Shown: positions 1 to 7,487 of the stretch, piece after piece
Numbering within the stretch: the first letter of the stretch is position 1
How the letters are laid out: each line of letters starts with the position of its first letter
Assembly: GCA_002355455.1 (NCBI GenBank)
Contig: AP017376.1
Coordinates: forward strand, 79,541 to 143,540
Reading direction: 5' to 3'
Length of the DNA stretch: 64,000 bases
Origin: Stanieria sp. NIES-3757
GTDB lineage: Bacteria > Cyanobacteriota > Cyanobacteriia > Cyanobacteriales > Xenococcaceae
Notes under the pieces: generated by a model
What the model was told of the DNA's origin: nothing
What the model saw: the letters and a program-made list of their open reading frames with translations, nothing else
The model's database searches: none
Program-made: the position numbers and the translations under genes

Positions 1-1
1 A

Positions 2-292
2 TTTCTCTCCCATTCCAACAAGAGTAAAGGCAAAAGATTAACTTATGATGGTTTGTATGGCATCGTTAAAGATTTAGTAGAAATAGCAGGGTTAGAAAAA
101 TGTTACCCCCATCGTCTGCGTCATACTCTGGCTACTAATTTGGCATTGTCTGGAATGGATTCGATGCTTGCTCGTAGGATTACTCGCCATCGGAGTGAAG
201 CCAGCTATCAAAGATATAGCGAAAGAGGATTGGATATTAAAGCTCAACAACAATTTTGGCAATTGTTTGATTCGACTGCGGAAGAAGTTTAA
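2..292 (+). CDS. Tyrosine recombinase/integrase, C-terminal fragment (5' end outside window)
   Basis: The frame is open to the left edge, so the gene begins outside the window; the TTG at 53 is probably internal. The visible part is the end of the catalytic domain of a phage-type integrase. It carries the HRLRHT box (second catalytic Arg region), then R-x2-RHRS, and the motif YQRYSE that should contain the nucleophilic Tyr. Such enzymes cut and rejoin DNA through a 3'-phosphotyrosine link. On plasmids they resolve multimers or integrate elements. The last ~15 residues after the Tyr are short and end naturally at 292. No attachment site is visible in the flanking 100 bases. The family call is secure; its substrate is unknown. 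Confidence 0.85.
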   Translation, partial: FLSHSNKSKGKRLTYDGLYGIVKDLVEIAGLEKCYPHRLRHTLATNLALSGMDSMLARRITRHRSEASYQRYSERGLDIKAQQQFWQLFDSTAEEV

Positions 293-400
293 ACTCCAAA
301 ACCTAACTAATGCTACTTCGTTTAAAGTTGAATAAAATATTAAGGAGTGCGTTTTTTTTGGATAGCATACTAGTCGAAAGTTTAAAAGAGAATTGAATTA

Positions 401-1240
401 ATGATAAATACAGTCTTCCCATCCATGCAACCGCCACAAGCACCTTCTCCCCCAGTGGTGGCTCAAAAAGCTTTAAGCGAACTGGTTAATTATTATCGGG
501 AGTTAGCACGATATCACCGTTCTTCAGTTGATTATCATCAACAATTATTAGAACAACACGTTTTAGAGGCTGAAGCTGCCGAAAAACAGTTGGCAAGTAT
601 CGAAGCGATCTTATACCCCTTACAAACAAAGTCGTCTTCTCCTCAAGCACCTGAATCGGTTCCTCAAGAAATTAGCAATCATGCTAATGGTCAACAGGTT
701 AATGGCACTGGGAAAATCCGCTTATCGAAAGAAAAAGCTCAGGACAAGATTGCAGAAAAAGATTCAGCTACTCTAGCTTTAGAAGACTCAAAGCCAGAAA
801 AGAAAGCCACTGAGGTAGAAAAATCTAACTCAAAAACCTCTCAGCTAAGCGATCGCCAATCTCTAAAAAACAATAGTAAGACCAAAAGTAGCAGTACTAA
901 AACTGCCAAAACCAAGAAGCCCACTACCCAAAAAAATCCCGCTAAAACTAAAAGCTCGACTTCAACCAATTCGTTGAGATTGCCCTATTCTGAAAAGTTA
1001 GCTTTTTACGAAACTAACGTTAATGCCGTAGCGGTTTGTTTGCAAGAGTTTTATCCTCAAGTAGTTAGTGCTGAAGATGTGATTAAATACTATTATCCAG
1101 AAGGTTTAGCAGGAGAGGATAGAAAAAAAGCTTACGCTGCTTTTAGTAACTGCTTGAGCAAAGGGGCTGACAAACAAGGTTGGGTTAGAACCAGTGTTGG
1201 TAAATATCGTTGGAAAAATGAGGGGGAAACGAAGACATAG
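401..1240 (+). CDS. Unknown protein with helical N-terminus, Lys/Ser/Thr-rich linker and small C-terminal domain
   Basis: I do not recognise this 279-residue protein. Residues ~25-70 are rich in charged and Gln/Leu positions and look helical, possibly coiled-coil. Residues ~75-195 are low complexity with long runs of Lys, Ser, Thr and Asn and should be disordered. Residues ~200-279 form a compact, aromatic-rich segment (LPYSEKLAFYE to KYRWKN) that could be a small nucleic-acid-binding fold, but no named motif is seen. The stop codon lies 4 bases before the left end of the IS element at 1244, so insertion did not truncate the frame. No clear Shine-Dalgarno precedes the ATG. A basic linker with a folded tail would fit a DNA-associated plasmid protein; this is inference. 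Confidence 0.6.
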   Translation: MINTVFPSMQPPQAPSPPVVAQKALSELVNYYRELARYHRSSVDYHQQLLEQHVLEAEAAEKQLASIEAILYPLQTKSSSPQAPESVPQEISNHANGQQVNGTGKIRLSKEKAQDKIAEKDSATLALEDSKPEKKATEVEKSNSKTSQLSDRQSLKNNSKTKSSSTKTAKTKKPTTQKNPAKTKSSTSTNSLRLPYSEKLAFYETNVNAVAVCLQEFYPQVVSAEDVIKYYYPEGLAGEDRKKAYAAFSNCLSKGADKQGWVRTSVGKYRWKNEGETKT

Positions 1241-1247
1241 AGAGAAC

Positions 1248-1757
1248 CTATCCCACTAATAATATTCTGTTAATCCAGATGTGAATGGTAGCTAGAGATA
1301 AAAAGGCATCGAAATTAGCTTTGATACGCTCCCATCGAACAACAAGACGACGATACTTGCGTTGATACCAAGCAAAACAACGCTCTTGTTGAAATCGCGG
1401 TGTATCATTTTTAATTGGTCTTCCACGATGTTTTTTGGATTTATAGACTCGTTTGGGAAATTGGGGTCTAATACCTCTTTTTCTTAATTGCGATCGCTTT
1501 TCGCAGCTATCATAACCTTTATCAGCAGCTAACACAGAAAATCTTTGTCTGGGACGACCTGGTTTCCCTGTTTGAATTTTGATGCTATCTAATAAAGGCA
1601 ATACCTGCTCCCTTTCGCTACCATTAGCTGTTGTGGTTCGACTTGCTAATGGCATCCCATTTCCTTCTGTGATGGTATGAATTAAAATTCCTTTTCCCTT
1701 GTAGCCATAAGCGACTTCTTCACCGCCACCTTTTCCAGGGGGAAAAAGAGCCATCAA
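1248..1757 (-). CDS. IS5-family transposase, second (catalytic) frame
   Basis: This frame supplies the rest of the DDE transposase. GKGGGEEVAYGYKGKGI follows the first Asp, AADKGYDS contains the second Asp, and a C-terminal part (AWYQRKYRRLVVRWERIKANF) contains the expected Arg/Glu helix. Its own ATG overlaps the first frame and is probably not used. The C-terminus ends inside the left inverted repeat, as is usual for compact IS. See the first frame for the slippage question. Confidence 0.8.
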   Translation of the reverse strand: MMALFPPGKGGGEEVAYGYKGKGILIHTITEGNGMPLASRTTTANGSEREQVLPLLDSIKIQTGKPGRPRQRFSVLAADKGYDSCEKRSQLRKRGIRPQFPKRVYKSKKHRGRPIKNDTPRFQQERCFAWYQRKYRRLVVRWERIKANFDAFLSLATIHIWINRILLVG

Positions 1758-2079
1758 TAGCCCCGTAATTCCAATTAATCATGCCTTGATTTTGCGCTAT
1801 GCCCAAAATTCGACTTTGAAGTTGCTCCATTGTTCCATCTTCTTGCCACCTTTTCAACCAACGATGTGCTGAACTTTTTGATGCCCACTGTTTTCCTGTC
1901 GGTAAATCACACCATCGACATCCAGTAATTAAAATATATAGCAAGCTGTTTAACACATAACGAAACGGAACAGGAGGCATTCCTCTCGATCTCCTTTGAG
2001 ACGTTGGCAAAATATCTTCAAACAATTTCCACTCCAAATCATTTAGCCCTTCAAAACGTCCTGCCACTTTAGTCTCCAT
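1720..2079 (-). CDS. IS5-family transposase, first frame
   Basis: This 119-residue frame has the N-terminal helix-turn-helix-like region of IS5-type transposases: LNDLEWKLFEDILP, then GCRWCDLPT and WKSSAHRWLKRW-like features. It ends just after the AIDGS motif, which holds the first Asp of the DDE triad. The second frame lies +1 relative to it. At the overlap there is a TTTTTCCCCC run (about 1741-1751, read on the minus strand). Removing one C would give a continuous DGSFSPGKGGGEE. The full enzyme therefore needs a frameshift at the run, or the copy carries a one-base insertion; I cannot tell which. Confidence 0.8.
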   Translation of the reverse strand: METKVAGRFEGLNDLEWKLFEDILPTSQRRSRGMPPVPFRYVLNSLLYILITGCRWCDLPTGKQWASKSSAHRWLKRWQEDGTMEQLQSRILGIAQNQGMINWNYGAIDGSFSPWKRWR

Positions 2080-2155
2080 ATCATCAAGAGTAAAGTATCA
2101 TATTTGAGCAATAGTGGGATAGGTTCACAGCAATTAGTGAGAAGCTCAAAGCACA

Positions 2156-2410
2156 TTAATCGAAGGTTGCAAGAAGATTGTAGCCTCTCGACAAGCGACG
2201 TTTCTCGGCTCTATTGTAGAGCTTGACACCTGTTTCGTAATCCGAACAAACTGTAGAACTCGAGCGACCAAAATCTCTTTTTGCAGCCGAACCCCAGGTT
2301 CTTTTGAGCAGCCAGTTGCCCCATAAGTCCTGGCACAGTTCGATAACGTAATAGCGCGTCTCTTTTTGCCAAGAAGAACATAGATACTTTTCTAATTGAT
2401 AACTCAACAC
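2156..2410 (-). CDS. Small WGR-domain protein
   Basis: An 84-residue protein that is essentially one WGR-type domain. It shows RYYVIELCQDLWGNWLLKR, then TWGSA in place of the name-giving W-G-R, and a C-terminal helix ending AEKRRLSRGY. That layout is familiar from small bacterial WGR proteins. In eukaryotes the domain occurs in PARPs next to the catalytic part and binds DNA ends. In bacteria stand-alone copies are common and of unknown role. The only plausible start is GTG at 2410, with no ATG upstream in frame and no Shine-Dalgarno. It is divergent from the gene pair at 2544-4123. Family call fairly sure; function not. Confidence 0.65.
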   Translation of the reverse strand: MLSYQLEKYLCSSWQKETRYYVIELCQDLWGNWLLKRTWGSAAKRDFGRSSSTVCSDYETGVKLYNRAEKRRLSRGYNLLATFD

Positions 2411-2543
2411 GGCACTGTTTTTAGAATCTCGCTCTTTGAATATTAATACGATCTCTTTTTTAGCTTCTAAAAATTGTTAACATTTTTAAGATATTAGAAA
2501 GCTAACGCTGGGGGTTAGGAATAATTTACATACTTTCCAGTAA

Positions 2544-3416
2544 ATGAATGCCAATACCTCAGTACCAAAAATTGCGACTGTCGAACAAGCAGTAGATTTG
2601 CTCTATCAATGTCTCGATCTTTCTACTCTCGGTAATGCCGTTGAATATCTCGAACAAAGAGAATTAAGATACCAATTACTATTTCTCTACAGTCACTTTT
2701 TTCCCCAACAATACTCACAAAGTAAGGCTGCGGTTTATCCTGGGTTAGACGAAGATGACGGTTTCATTCAATACACGGAACGAGAAATTGAATTTCTTCA
2801 GCTTGTCCATCGGGATTTATTTCCTCTAAATTATTTGGATTATCTTCTTGAAGAGCGAGTTGATTTTATCGAACCGAGATCGATTCTAGTAACGCCTTTA
2901 GGTATGGGGCAGCTAGACGATTATGAAATGTCCTATTTCGATTTGGCATTAGGAGATAAAATTTTGTTGCCCATGACTTCAGTTGGTAGAGAAAACTTAG
3001 AACATTGGCAGAATCATCTGGGTGAGGATTGCTATGGGGAATGGTTTGAAGCAGAGTTATCTTCTCCTCCCACTATGGCTGAAATTGTCCATCCTCACAG
3101 TATCGATCTTAAAAAGCTCAGACGTATGTGTTTTCAAGCCGAGAAACCTCTTTGCTATCTACCTTTAACTTTGAGATTGCTAGATTTAAATACCAATAAT
3201 ATTTGGCTTGACGAAGAGGGTGGATGGTTGCAGGGCATGAAGGGAACGACGTTAGATTGGTCAAAAGAGAATGTTATTTACCTCCATAGAGAATACCTCA
3301 AAGCTCAGAGAATCTTAGATGCTGCGGGTTCTTTCATTGGCTGGTTAGAAGCCGATTTAAATAATAATTTTCAATCTGTTTTGAGGCTTTGGAATCAATG
3401 TTCGACTCCCCCTTAA
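2544..3416 (+). CDS. Unknown 290-residue protein, first gene of a two-gene operon
   Basis: I do not recognise a family. The protein is acidic, soluble, without signal peptide or membrane segment. It starts with a helical region (VEQAVDLLYQCLDL, YLEQRELRYQLLFLYSHFFP), has an acidic loop (PGLDEDDGF), then alternating aromatic and charged stretches ending in EADLNNNFQSVLRLWNQ. Its end overlaps the start of the next gene by 19 bases, so the two are almost certainly co-translated. The neighbour resembles the E2-like PRTRC protein B. A role as its partner or substrate-recognition subunit is a guess from context only. Confidence 0.6.
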   Translation: MNANTSVPKIATVEQAVDLLYQCLDLSTLGNAVEYLEQRELRYQLLFLYSHFFPQQYSQSKAAVYPGLDEDDGFIQYTEREIEFLQLVHRDLFPLNYLDYLLEERVDFIEPRSILVTPLGMGQLDDYEMSYFDLALGDKILLPMTSVGRENLEHWQNHLGEDCYGEWFEAELSSPPTMAEIVHPHSIDLKKLRRMCFQAEKPLCYLPLTLRLLDLNTNNIWLDEEGGWLQGMKGTTLDWSKENVIYLHREYLKAQRILDAAGSFIGWLEADLNNNFQSVLRLWNQCSTPP

Positions 3417-4123
3417 TTTCTGGCGATGTACTCAGAGAAGTGATTGCCAAAGCACCGAGAAATCTCGATAATTTAGAGGCCGAACTGCTATTTATTGATC
3501 GCAATTATATTTTCCATTATTTAGAGGGTAATAGGCACGTTTACAAAAGCCTGACTCCAGAGGTTTTGCGAAATGCTTTTGCTAACGAGCCTACCGATAC
3601 AGATTGGCTGCCTAAAAGTGTGATTCGTCATGGCAGTGGTGTTTCGGGTAATTGGATAGTCTGTTTCTTTCCCCAACAGCGTTACAGCCTACAAGTCGGG
3701 CAAGAACAATTTTATTTACCTCTGCCGAGTTTCGTCTTTATGGGAATCGGTAGTAGCTACTTTCTTTGGGCAGTAAAAAAGAATCAGTTCGAGCCAAATT
3801 TAATTGTTTATCATGCTCCTTTACCTAATATCATGGCTGATGGCAGAATCTGTTGGGGCAATGTTTACCCTACCTCTGTTGGGCTGTCAAATGTAGAAGC
3901 TGTTTGGTCTAAATTTATCGGTAGTGTATTTAATCGGGATTATACTCAGGGGAAATCGAGGAAATACAAAAATAATATTATCGAGCAGTTAAAGATTTTA
4001 AACCGAAAAGAAAAGATTTCTTCTCGCTGTAGGTATCTAGTTTCTGACCTCGTTCCCGTTCGGAATAAATTGACAGTAGCGCAAGCTGTAAAAGCGATTA
4101 TTAAAAATGTCGAGTGTGGTTAA
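3398..4123 (+). CDS. PRTRC protein B-like / prokaryotic E2 family D protein
   Basis: The ATG at 3398, preceded by GAGG at 3383, is chosen over the in-frame TTG at 3389, giving 241 residues. The central stretch around residues 140-160, APLPNIMADGRICWGNVYP, matches the pattern I know from PRTRC system protein B (prokaryotic E2-like fold, family D): a Pro-rich turn, Asn, a D/G turn, then Cys-x-Gly. The N-terminal part (AELLFIDRNYIFHYLEG) and the W-rich beta region before the motif also fit. PRTRC systems on plasmids pair such proteins with ThiF/E1-like and JAB-like proteins and a ParB relative; none of these is next to this gene here. It may be a stand-alone derivative. The Cys in the motif could be an active site, but this is inference. 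Confidence 0.55.
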   Translation: MFDSPLISGDVLREVIAKAPRNLDNLEAELLFIDRNYIFHYLEGNRHVYKSLTPEVLRNAFANEPTDTDWLPKSVIRHGSGVSGNWIVCFFPQQRYSLQVGQEQFYLPLPSFVFMGIGSSYFLWAVKKNQFEPNLIVYHAPLPNIMADGRICWGNVYPTSVGLSNVEAVWSKFIGSVFNRDYTQGKSRKYKNNIIEQLKILNRKEKISSRCRYLVSDLVPVRNKLTVAQAVKAIIKNVECG

Positions 4124-4133
4124 TAAAAAAAAA

Positions 4134-4164
4134 TACGGGGTGTTAACGTTTATTCATCCCCGTA
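4134..4164 (-). terminator. Rho-independent terminator for the partition operon
   Basis: Perfect 7-bp stem TACGGGG/CCCCGTA with a 17-base loop. On the plus strand it is preceded by nine A (4125-4133), so on the minus strand the hairpin is followed by nine U. It lies downstream of the minus-strand gene pair 5628-4277 and just after the plus-strand gene ending at 4123. Confidence 0.65.
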
Positions 4165-4276
4165 AGCTTTATACTCAGCACAGATTTCAAGGTATCTAGA
4201 TATCTACACTTCATCTGTCTTTGCGCAAAGAGCGGCACCTCCTGCGTAGCGGAAGCGTTAGGTAGTTTACTTAGTA

Positions 4277-4810
4277 TTATTCATTACCAAAGCGTTCGAT
4301 CATTGACTTAGCTCGACGATAGTTAGCTATTTTTTGTCTTTGTCGATCTCTTTGGCGAGCTTCAGCTAACACTTTAGATTGTATGGATTTGTGATTTTCA
4401 AAATACACAAATAAGGCTTCTAAAAAAACTTCTCGACTAATTTCTTCTTCCTGACACTTTTGACTTAATTTTTGGCTGAGTTTTTGTTCTAATCTAATCG
4501 TGCTTTGCTTGGTTTTAATATCCATGCTAGGTGAAGACAGTTCATCTAGAGCAGGTATAGCATTGAGAGCATCTGTAGTTGAAGATATCTCTACATCTTG
4601 ATTGCTAGAGTTTGAGATATCTACAAGATCATGGAGATCGTAAGCTAAGGATTCTGCTTCGTTAGCTACCCTCTCTTCTTGAATCACTGAAACTTCAGGC
4701 TTTTGAGATGATTCTTCGTTCTTATTGACCGATGAAATTGTCGATAAGTCTCGACTTTGTACAGTCGGTTTAGCTCTATTACGCAGTCTTTCTAAAGCAT
4801 CTTGATTCAT
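4277..4810 (-). CDS. ParB-like partner of the ParA ATPase (RHH-like C-terminus)
   Basis: A 177-residue protein encoded 20 bases downstream of parA in the same orientation, the usual position of a centromere-binding partner. The N-terminal ~100 residues are Ser/Glu/Asn-rich and probably disordered. Residues ~100-150 (TIRLEQKLSQKLSQKCQEEE, ISREVFLEALFVYFENH) read like a ribbon-helix-helix: a short strand, then two helices. The C-terminus is basic (EARQRDRQRQKIANYRRAK). I see no classical ParB domain. By context it should bind the palindromes at 5820-6076 and stimulate ParA; this is inference. Confidence 0.5.
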   Translation of the reverse strand: MNQDALERLRNRAKPTVQSRDLSTISSVNKNEESSQKPEVSVIQEERVANEAESLAYDLHDLVDISNSSNQDVEISSTTDALNAIPALDELSSPSMDIKTKQSTIRLEQKLSQKLSQKCQEEEISREVFLEALFVYFENHKSIQSKVLAEARQRDRQRQKIANYRRAKSMIERFGNE

Positions 4811-4830
4811 TACTTCTGTTTTTTAAAATC

Positions 4831-5628
4831 TTATACTGCTACCACTGTTGATTGATTTAGCTGTTTGCAGTCTTCTAATAATTCAATGATTTTTTCAAAG
4901 GGGTACTCTAAATCTTTTGCGCCCAATTCGCTCAAAAGTTGACCCTGACGAGTTGCCTGTTTGAATTTTTCTGATTCTCTTATCGTGGGAAGCACGGGGG
5001 CACCGTCGGCAAATTCTCTCATCGCAGCAATATTATCTCTACTTTCTAGGGTTTGAGTTCTTCCTACCCAGCGATCGCGAAAAGGAATAATTCCCAATAT
5101 TTGTCCTCTAAATGCCATTACTTGAGCTTGTTCGGCGAGAAACTTTTGTGTATCGAGCAAGGAGTTTACTCCTTTAGTTGCCGACTCGGCGGGAATTAAC
5201 ACCCAGTCTGCTGCACCAACTGCGGTCAAACAAATTTGCGATCGCGTTGGTTGTACGTCGATGATTACATAGTCAAATAGCTCTTTAACTGCTTGAAGTC
5301 GGATCTGTAAGATTAGTGCGCCAGTACCACTACCACTTAAATACTCAGTTACCTTTGCCAGTCCGCTATCGGCAGGAACTAAAAATAAATTTTCATCATT
5401 AGTAGGATAAATTCCATCTTCAGTCGATACCGTACCCTTTAATACTTCAAGCAAAGTAGGTCGATCTGGTGCTACTTCATGATTTAAGAAAAAAGTTAAA
5501 TTGGCTTGAGGATCGCAGTCGATCGCTAAAACTTTTTTTCCAGCCTGGGCTAACATTTTGGCAAGGAAATAACAAGTTGTAGTCTTCCCTTGTCCCCCTG
5601 CTAAACTAACTGCTGCTATTGTTTGCAT
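4831..5628 (-). CDS. parA: ParA-family partition ATPase with altered Walker A
   Basis: A 265-residue MinD/ParA-fold ATPase. The N-terminus reads AAVSLAGGQGKTTT, so the P-loop is AGGQGKTT where the family has KGGVGKTT. The signature Lys at residue 10 is Ala. VLAIDCDPQANLT (residues ~33-45) is the A' motif and YVIIDVQP the Walker B region. The C-terminal half (FRGQILGIIPFRDR, IRESEKFKQATRQG) follows plasmid ParA proteins. Members of the family drive segregation by patterned nucleoid binding. It is first in an operon with the RHH-like partner and sits next to a palindrome field. ATG at 5628 is the natural start. Confidence 0.85.
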   Translation of the reverse strand: MQTIAAVSLAGGQGKTTTCYFLAKMLAQAGKKVLAIDCDPQANLTFFLNHEVAPDRPTLLEVLKGTVSTEDGIYPTNDENLFLVPADSGLAKVTEYLSGSGTGALILQIRLQAVKELFDYVIIDVQPTRSQICLTAVGAADWVLIPAESATKGVNSLLDTQKFLAEQAQVMAFRGQILGIIPFRDRWVGRTQTLESRDNIAAMREFADGAPVLPTIRESEKFKQATRQGQLLSELGAKDLEYPFEKIIELLEDCKQLNQSTVVAV

Positions 5629-5680
5629 TTGCGTACTTGAAGTATATTTTCCATAGGGAAGCTCGCCTCTCTAAAAGAAC

Positions 5681-5717
5681 GCCGTATAAACTGATGAGGA
5701 AACCCAATCAGACAGGC
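5681..5717 (+). repeat. Small structured repeat, copy A (GTATAAA/ACA internal loop)
   Basis: Outer stem GCC (5681-5683) with GGC (5715-5717), inner stem CTGAT (5691-5695) with ATCAG (5707-5711), loop region GAGGAAACCCA. Between the stems lie GTATAAA on the 5' side and ACA on the 3' side. The same asymmetric internal loop occurs in the repeats at 53045 and 60706 with different stem sequences. Confidence 0.5.
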
Positions 5718-5819
5718 ACTCCGCAAGAGCAAGTCCCGCTTCAGCCTTCTTTATAGCCTCATGATTTCTAGATGTCTATTGGTTTTATTTTCTCGATAAC
5801 TAAATATACAGAAATTAAT

Positions 5820-6076
5820 ATATGTAGATATCTATATACAAAGATGTCGGTATTTCAAAGTTTCTAGATACATTGAATACTGGGTATCTAGATATAAAGA
5901 TATCTAGACTTATTGATTTTTAGAAACAAAAGTATCTTGATATCAAAAAACCTTGCTTTGTAATAGCTACTGACATTAGTGAATCTAAATGTTTTGACAA
6001 GTAGATATCTTGACATCCTGATATCCATACTTTCGGATTCTAATTTTTTACTCAAAATAATTGATATCTAGATATA
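5820..6076. promoter_or_regulatory. Putative centromere/operator: cluster of TATCTAGATA-type palindromes upstream of parA
   Basis: The ~450-base region between parA and the IS copy holds no gene. It contains two perfect TATCTAGATA palindromes (5885-5894, 6065-6074) and several AGATATCT or TCTAGATA variants (about 5826, 5863, 5899, 6003). A further TATCTAGATA lies downstream of the operon at 4193-4202 and one far away at 57895-57904. Iterated palindromes next to parAB are the usual form of a plasmid parS and also serve autoregulation. The IS5 copy at 6077 inserted directly after the last palindrome. Function inferred from position and repetition. Confidence 0.6.
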
Positions 6077-6171
6077 GAACCCATTTGAGATCTCACGAAG
6101 AGACTGAAAGCCGCTTAAGCATTAATCTGACGAAGCAGAGATCGATCTTGGCAGTCGCATGAGATAAAGTT

Positions 6172-6226
6172 CGCTCAACAGCGCGATTCTACAAGCGGAG
6201 GAAACCTCCGCGTATCTCGCGCTCAA
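6172..6226 (-). repeat. 48-bp palindromic insertion inside the IS5 transposase (copy in truncated IS)
   Basis: Bounded by CGCTCAA at 6172-6178 and 6220-6226, i.e. a 7-base direct repeat 48 bases apart. The insert is a near-perfect hairpin (GCGCGA, then GCGGAGG with CCTCCGC, then TCGCGC) and brings a stop codon into the transposase frame. The same insertion occurs at 27900-27954. Confidence 0.7.
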
Positions 6227-6665
6227 AGTTTTTAACCAAACTTTTACAACGCTCCATCCAAGCGTTTGAGCGTTCAATCACCCAGCGAGCAACAGCAGGA
6301 ACAAATCCAGATTTCCCTTGCGCTGCCTTCTCTTGTTTCGAGGGTTTGGTGGACAGTTCAAACTTGATTTTCGTCATGATCTCGGGATAAACTTGCTCCA
6401 ATTGCTCAGTCAAATGTTCGGGATGATATCCGTGGTCTAGCAAAATAGTGAGCTTCGGAAGGTTAACGGGTTTTGACTGGAAATAGTCAATATTTAGCGT
6501 CAGCATCTCAATCAATCCTGCATCATCCGAGACATTTGCTGGTGTGCAGTGGGTAAAGAAAGGAAATCCCAGTGTATCAATTGCCAGATGTCTTTTAATC
6601 CCATTCGTGGCTTTGTAAAAACAAAAGCCTTTGGAAGCGACACTGGCATTACAGGTATTTTTCAC
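6189..6665 (-). pseudogene. IS5-family transposase second frame (copy in truncated IS)
   Basis: Identical in translation to the frame at 27461-27937. It carries IKRHLAIDTLGFPF, DHGYHPEHLTEQ and WVIERSNAWMERCK. The original C-terminus has been replaced by EREIRGGFLRL and a stop from the 48-bp hairpin insertion. Because the first frame of this copy has lost its start, no functional enzyme is expected. Confidence 0.85.
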
Positions 6666-6685
6666 GGCTTGAGAGTCAATGATTA

Positions 6686-6940
6686 TTAATGTTGTCCACT
6701 TAGGTTTTTTTTAACCTGCTGACGTACTTGTTCATGTAAGGCATTCATGAGCTTTTCAAACACCCCTACCTTTCGCCACTGCTTGTAGTGCCAATAGACA
6801 GTTGAGTAGGGAGGTAAATCTTTGGGCAAGTCTGCCCAATTACAACCATTTTTGAGTTGATAGAGTATTCCGTCAAGGATTTCTCGCCTTGTCCAATTGG
6901 CAGGTCGGGTTTGCTTCTTAGTCGGCAATATCTTAACTAA
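6686..6940 (-). pseudogene. IS5-family transposase first frame, N-terminus lost
   Basis: From LVKILPTKKQTRPANWTRRE on, this matches the complete first frame at 27132-27440. The ~20 N-terminal residues are replaced by codons read from the IS630 end (MGIQTDLI). It keeps GCNWADLPKDLPPYSTVYWH and the A-rich slippery run before the second frame. Confidence 0.85.
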
Positions 6941-6966
6941 TATCAAATCCGTTTGAATACCCATAA

Positions 6967-7455
6967 TTAAATCAGGTCTTCAGGCCACCAATGATAGTTA
7001 GTCAATCCTTGAATCAATTGTGGTTGTCGAAGTAGACTACGGCATCTTTGAATCATAATTTCTTCTAATTGGTCGAGAGTGTCAAAAGTTTTGTTCGCGA
7101 TTGCTTCATTAGTCAGAGGCCATAATCTTTCGGCAGGTTGTAATTCTGGTGATTTGGGAGGCATCCAGAATAAATGTACTCCTTTGGGAACTTTTAGCTT
7201 TTCAGTAGTATGAAAAGATGCTTGATCGAGCGCTAAAATGACTCGCTTTTTTTCACCTATCTCAAAATGCCGAGCAAAATCTTCTAACAAAAGACTAAAA
7301 ACTTTAGTGTTCAACTTGGGTACAATCCACCAATAAGTTTCTCCTGAACCAGGATGTACAAATCCTGCTAACCACAACCATTGAAATCGCCAATTAACTT
7401 TGGCTATCGGTTGCTGACCCTTTTCTATCCACATGATTCGATTTACTGGCTGCAA
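6967..7455 (-). CDS. IS630-family transposase, second (catalytic) frame (copy 1)
   Basis: The DDE half. The first Asp is just upstream in the fused frame (AEDEHRIGL), the second in VILALDQASFHTTEK, and the Glu in PAERLWPLTNEAI. HLFWMPPKSPELQPAE is diagnostic of IS630/Tc1-type transposases. The frame depends on -1 frameshifting from the upstream frame. The stop lies 24 bases inside the element. Confidence 0.85.
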   Translation of the reverse strand: MQPVNRIMWIEKGQQPIAKVNWRFQWLWLAGFVHPGSGETYWWIVPKLNTKVFSLLLEDFARHFEIGEKKRVILALDQASFHTTEKLKVPKGVHLFWMPPKSPELQPAERLWPLTNEAIANKTFDTLDQLEEIMIQRCRSLLRQPQLIQGLTNYHWWPEDLI

Positions 7456-7487
7456 TCCGATTCGATGCTCATCTTCAGCCCAAGTTT

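Larger units (their letters stand above)
1244..2126 (-). mobile_element. IS5-family insertion sequence with two overlapping transposase frames
   Basis: The element is bounded by perfect 15-bp terminal inverted repeats, GAACCTATCCCACTA at 1244-1258 and its complement at 2112-2126. It is 883 bp long and carries a transposase on the minus strand. The flanks (AGA left, ACA right) do not show an unambiguous target duplication. It is unrelated in its ends to the other IS5-type element in the window (ends GAACCCATTTGA). Confidence 0.85.
6077..6940 (-). mobile_element. Truncated IS5-family copy (5' end of transposase missing)
   Basis: The right end GAACCCATTTGA at 6077, preceded by TATA, matches the end of the complete copy at 27068-28049, and the sequence follows that copy to about 6940. 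There it is cut by the IS630 element. The missing ~118 bases (the transposase start and other inverted repeat) are not found beyond the IS630 at 8089. So IS630 insertion was accompanied or followed by a deletion or rearrangement. Confidence 0.85.

Noticed and set aside
4214..4262. GC-rich sequence CTCCTGCGTAGCGGAAGCG after the partition operon
   Set aside because: Resembles a common scattered cyanobacterial sequence; no stem or gene could be defined well enough to annotate it separately.
5691..5703. CTGATGAGGAAAC looks like a hammerhead ribozyme core
   Set aside because: Stem II is absent and no cleavage-site stems fit. The bases are better explained as part of the CTGAT...ATCAG hairpin of the structured repeat.
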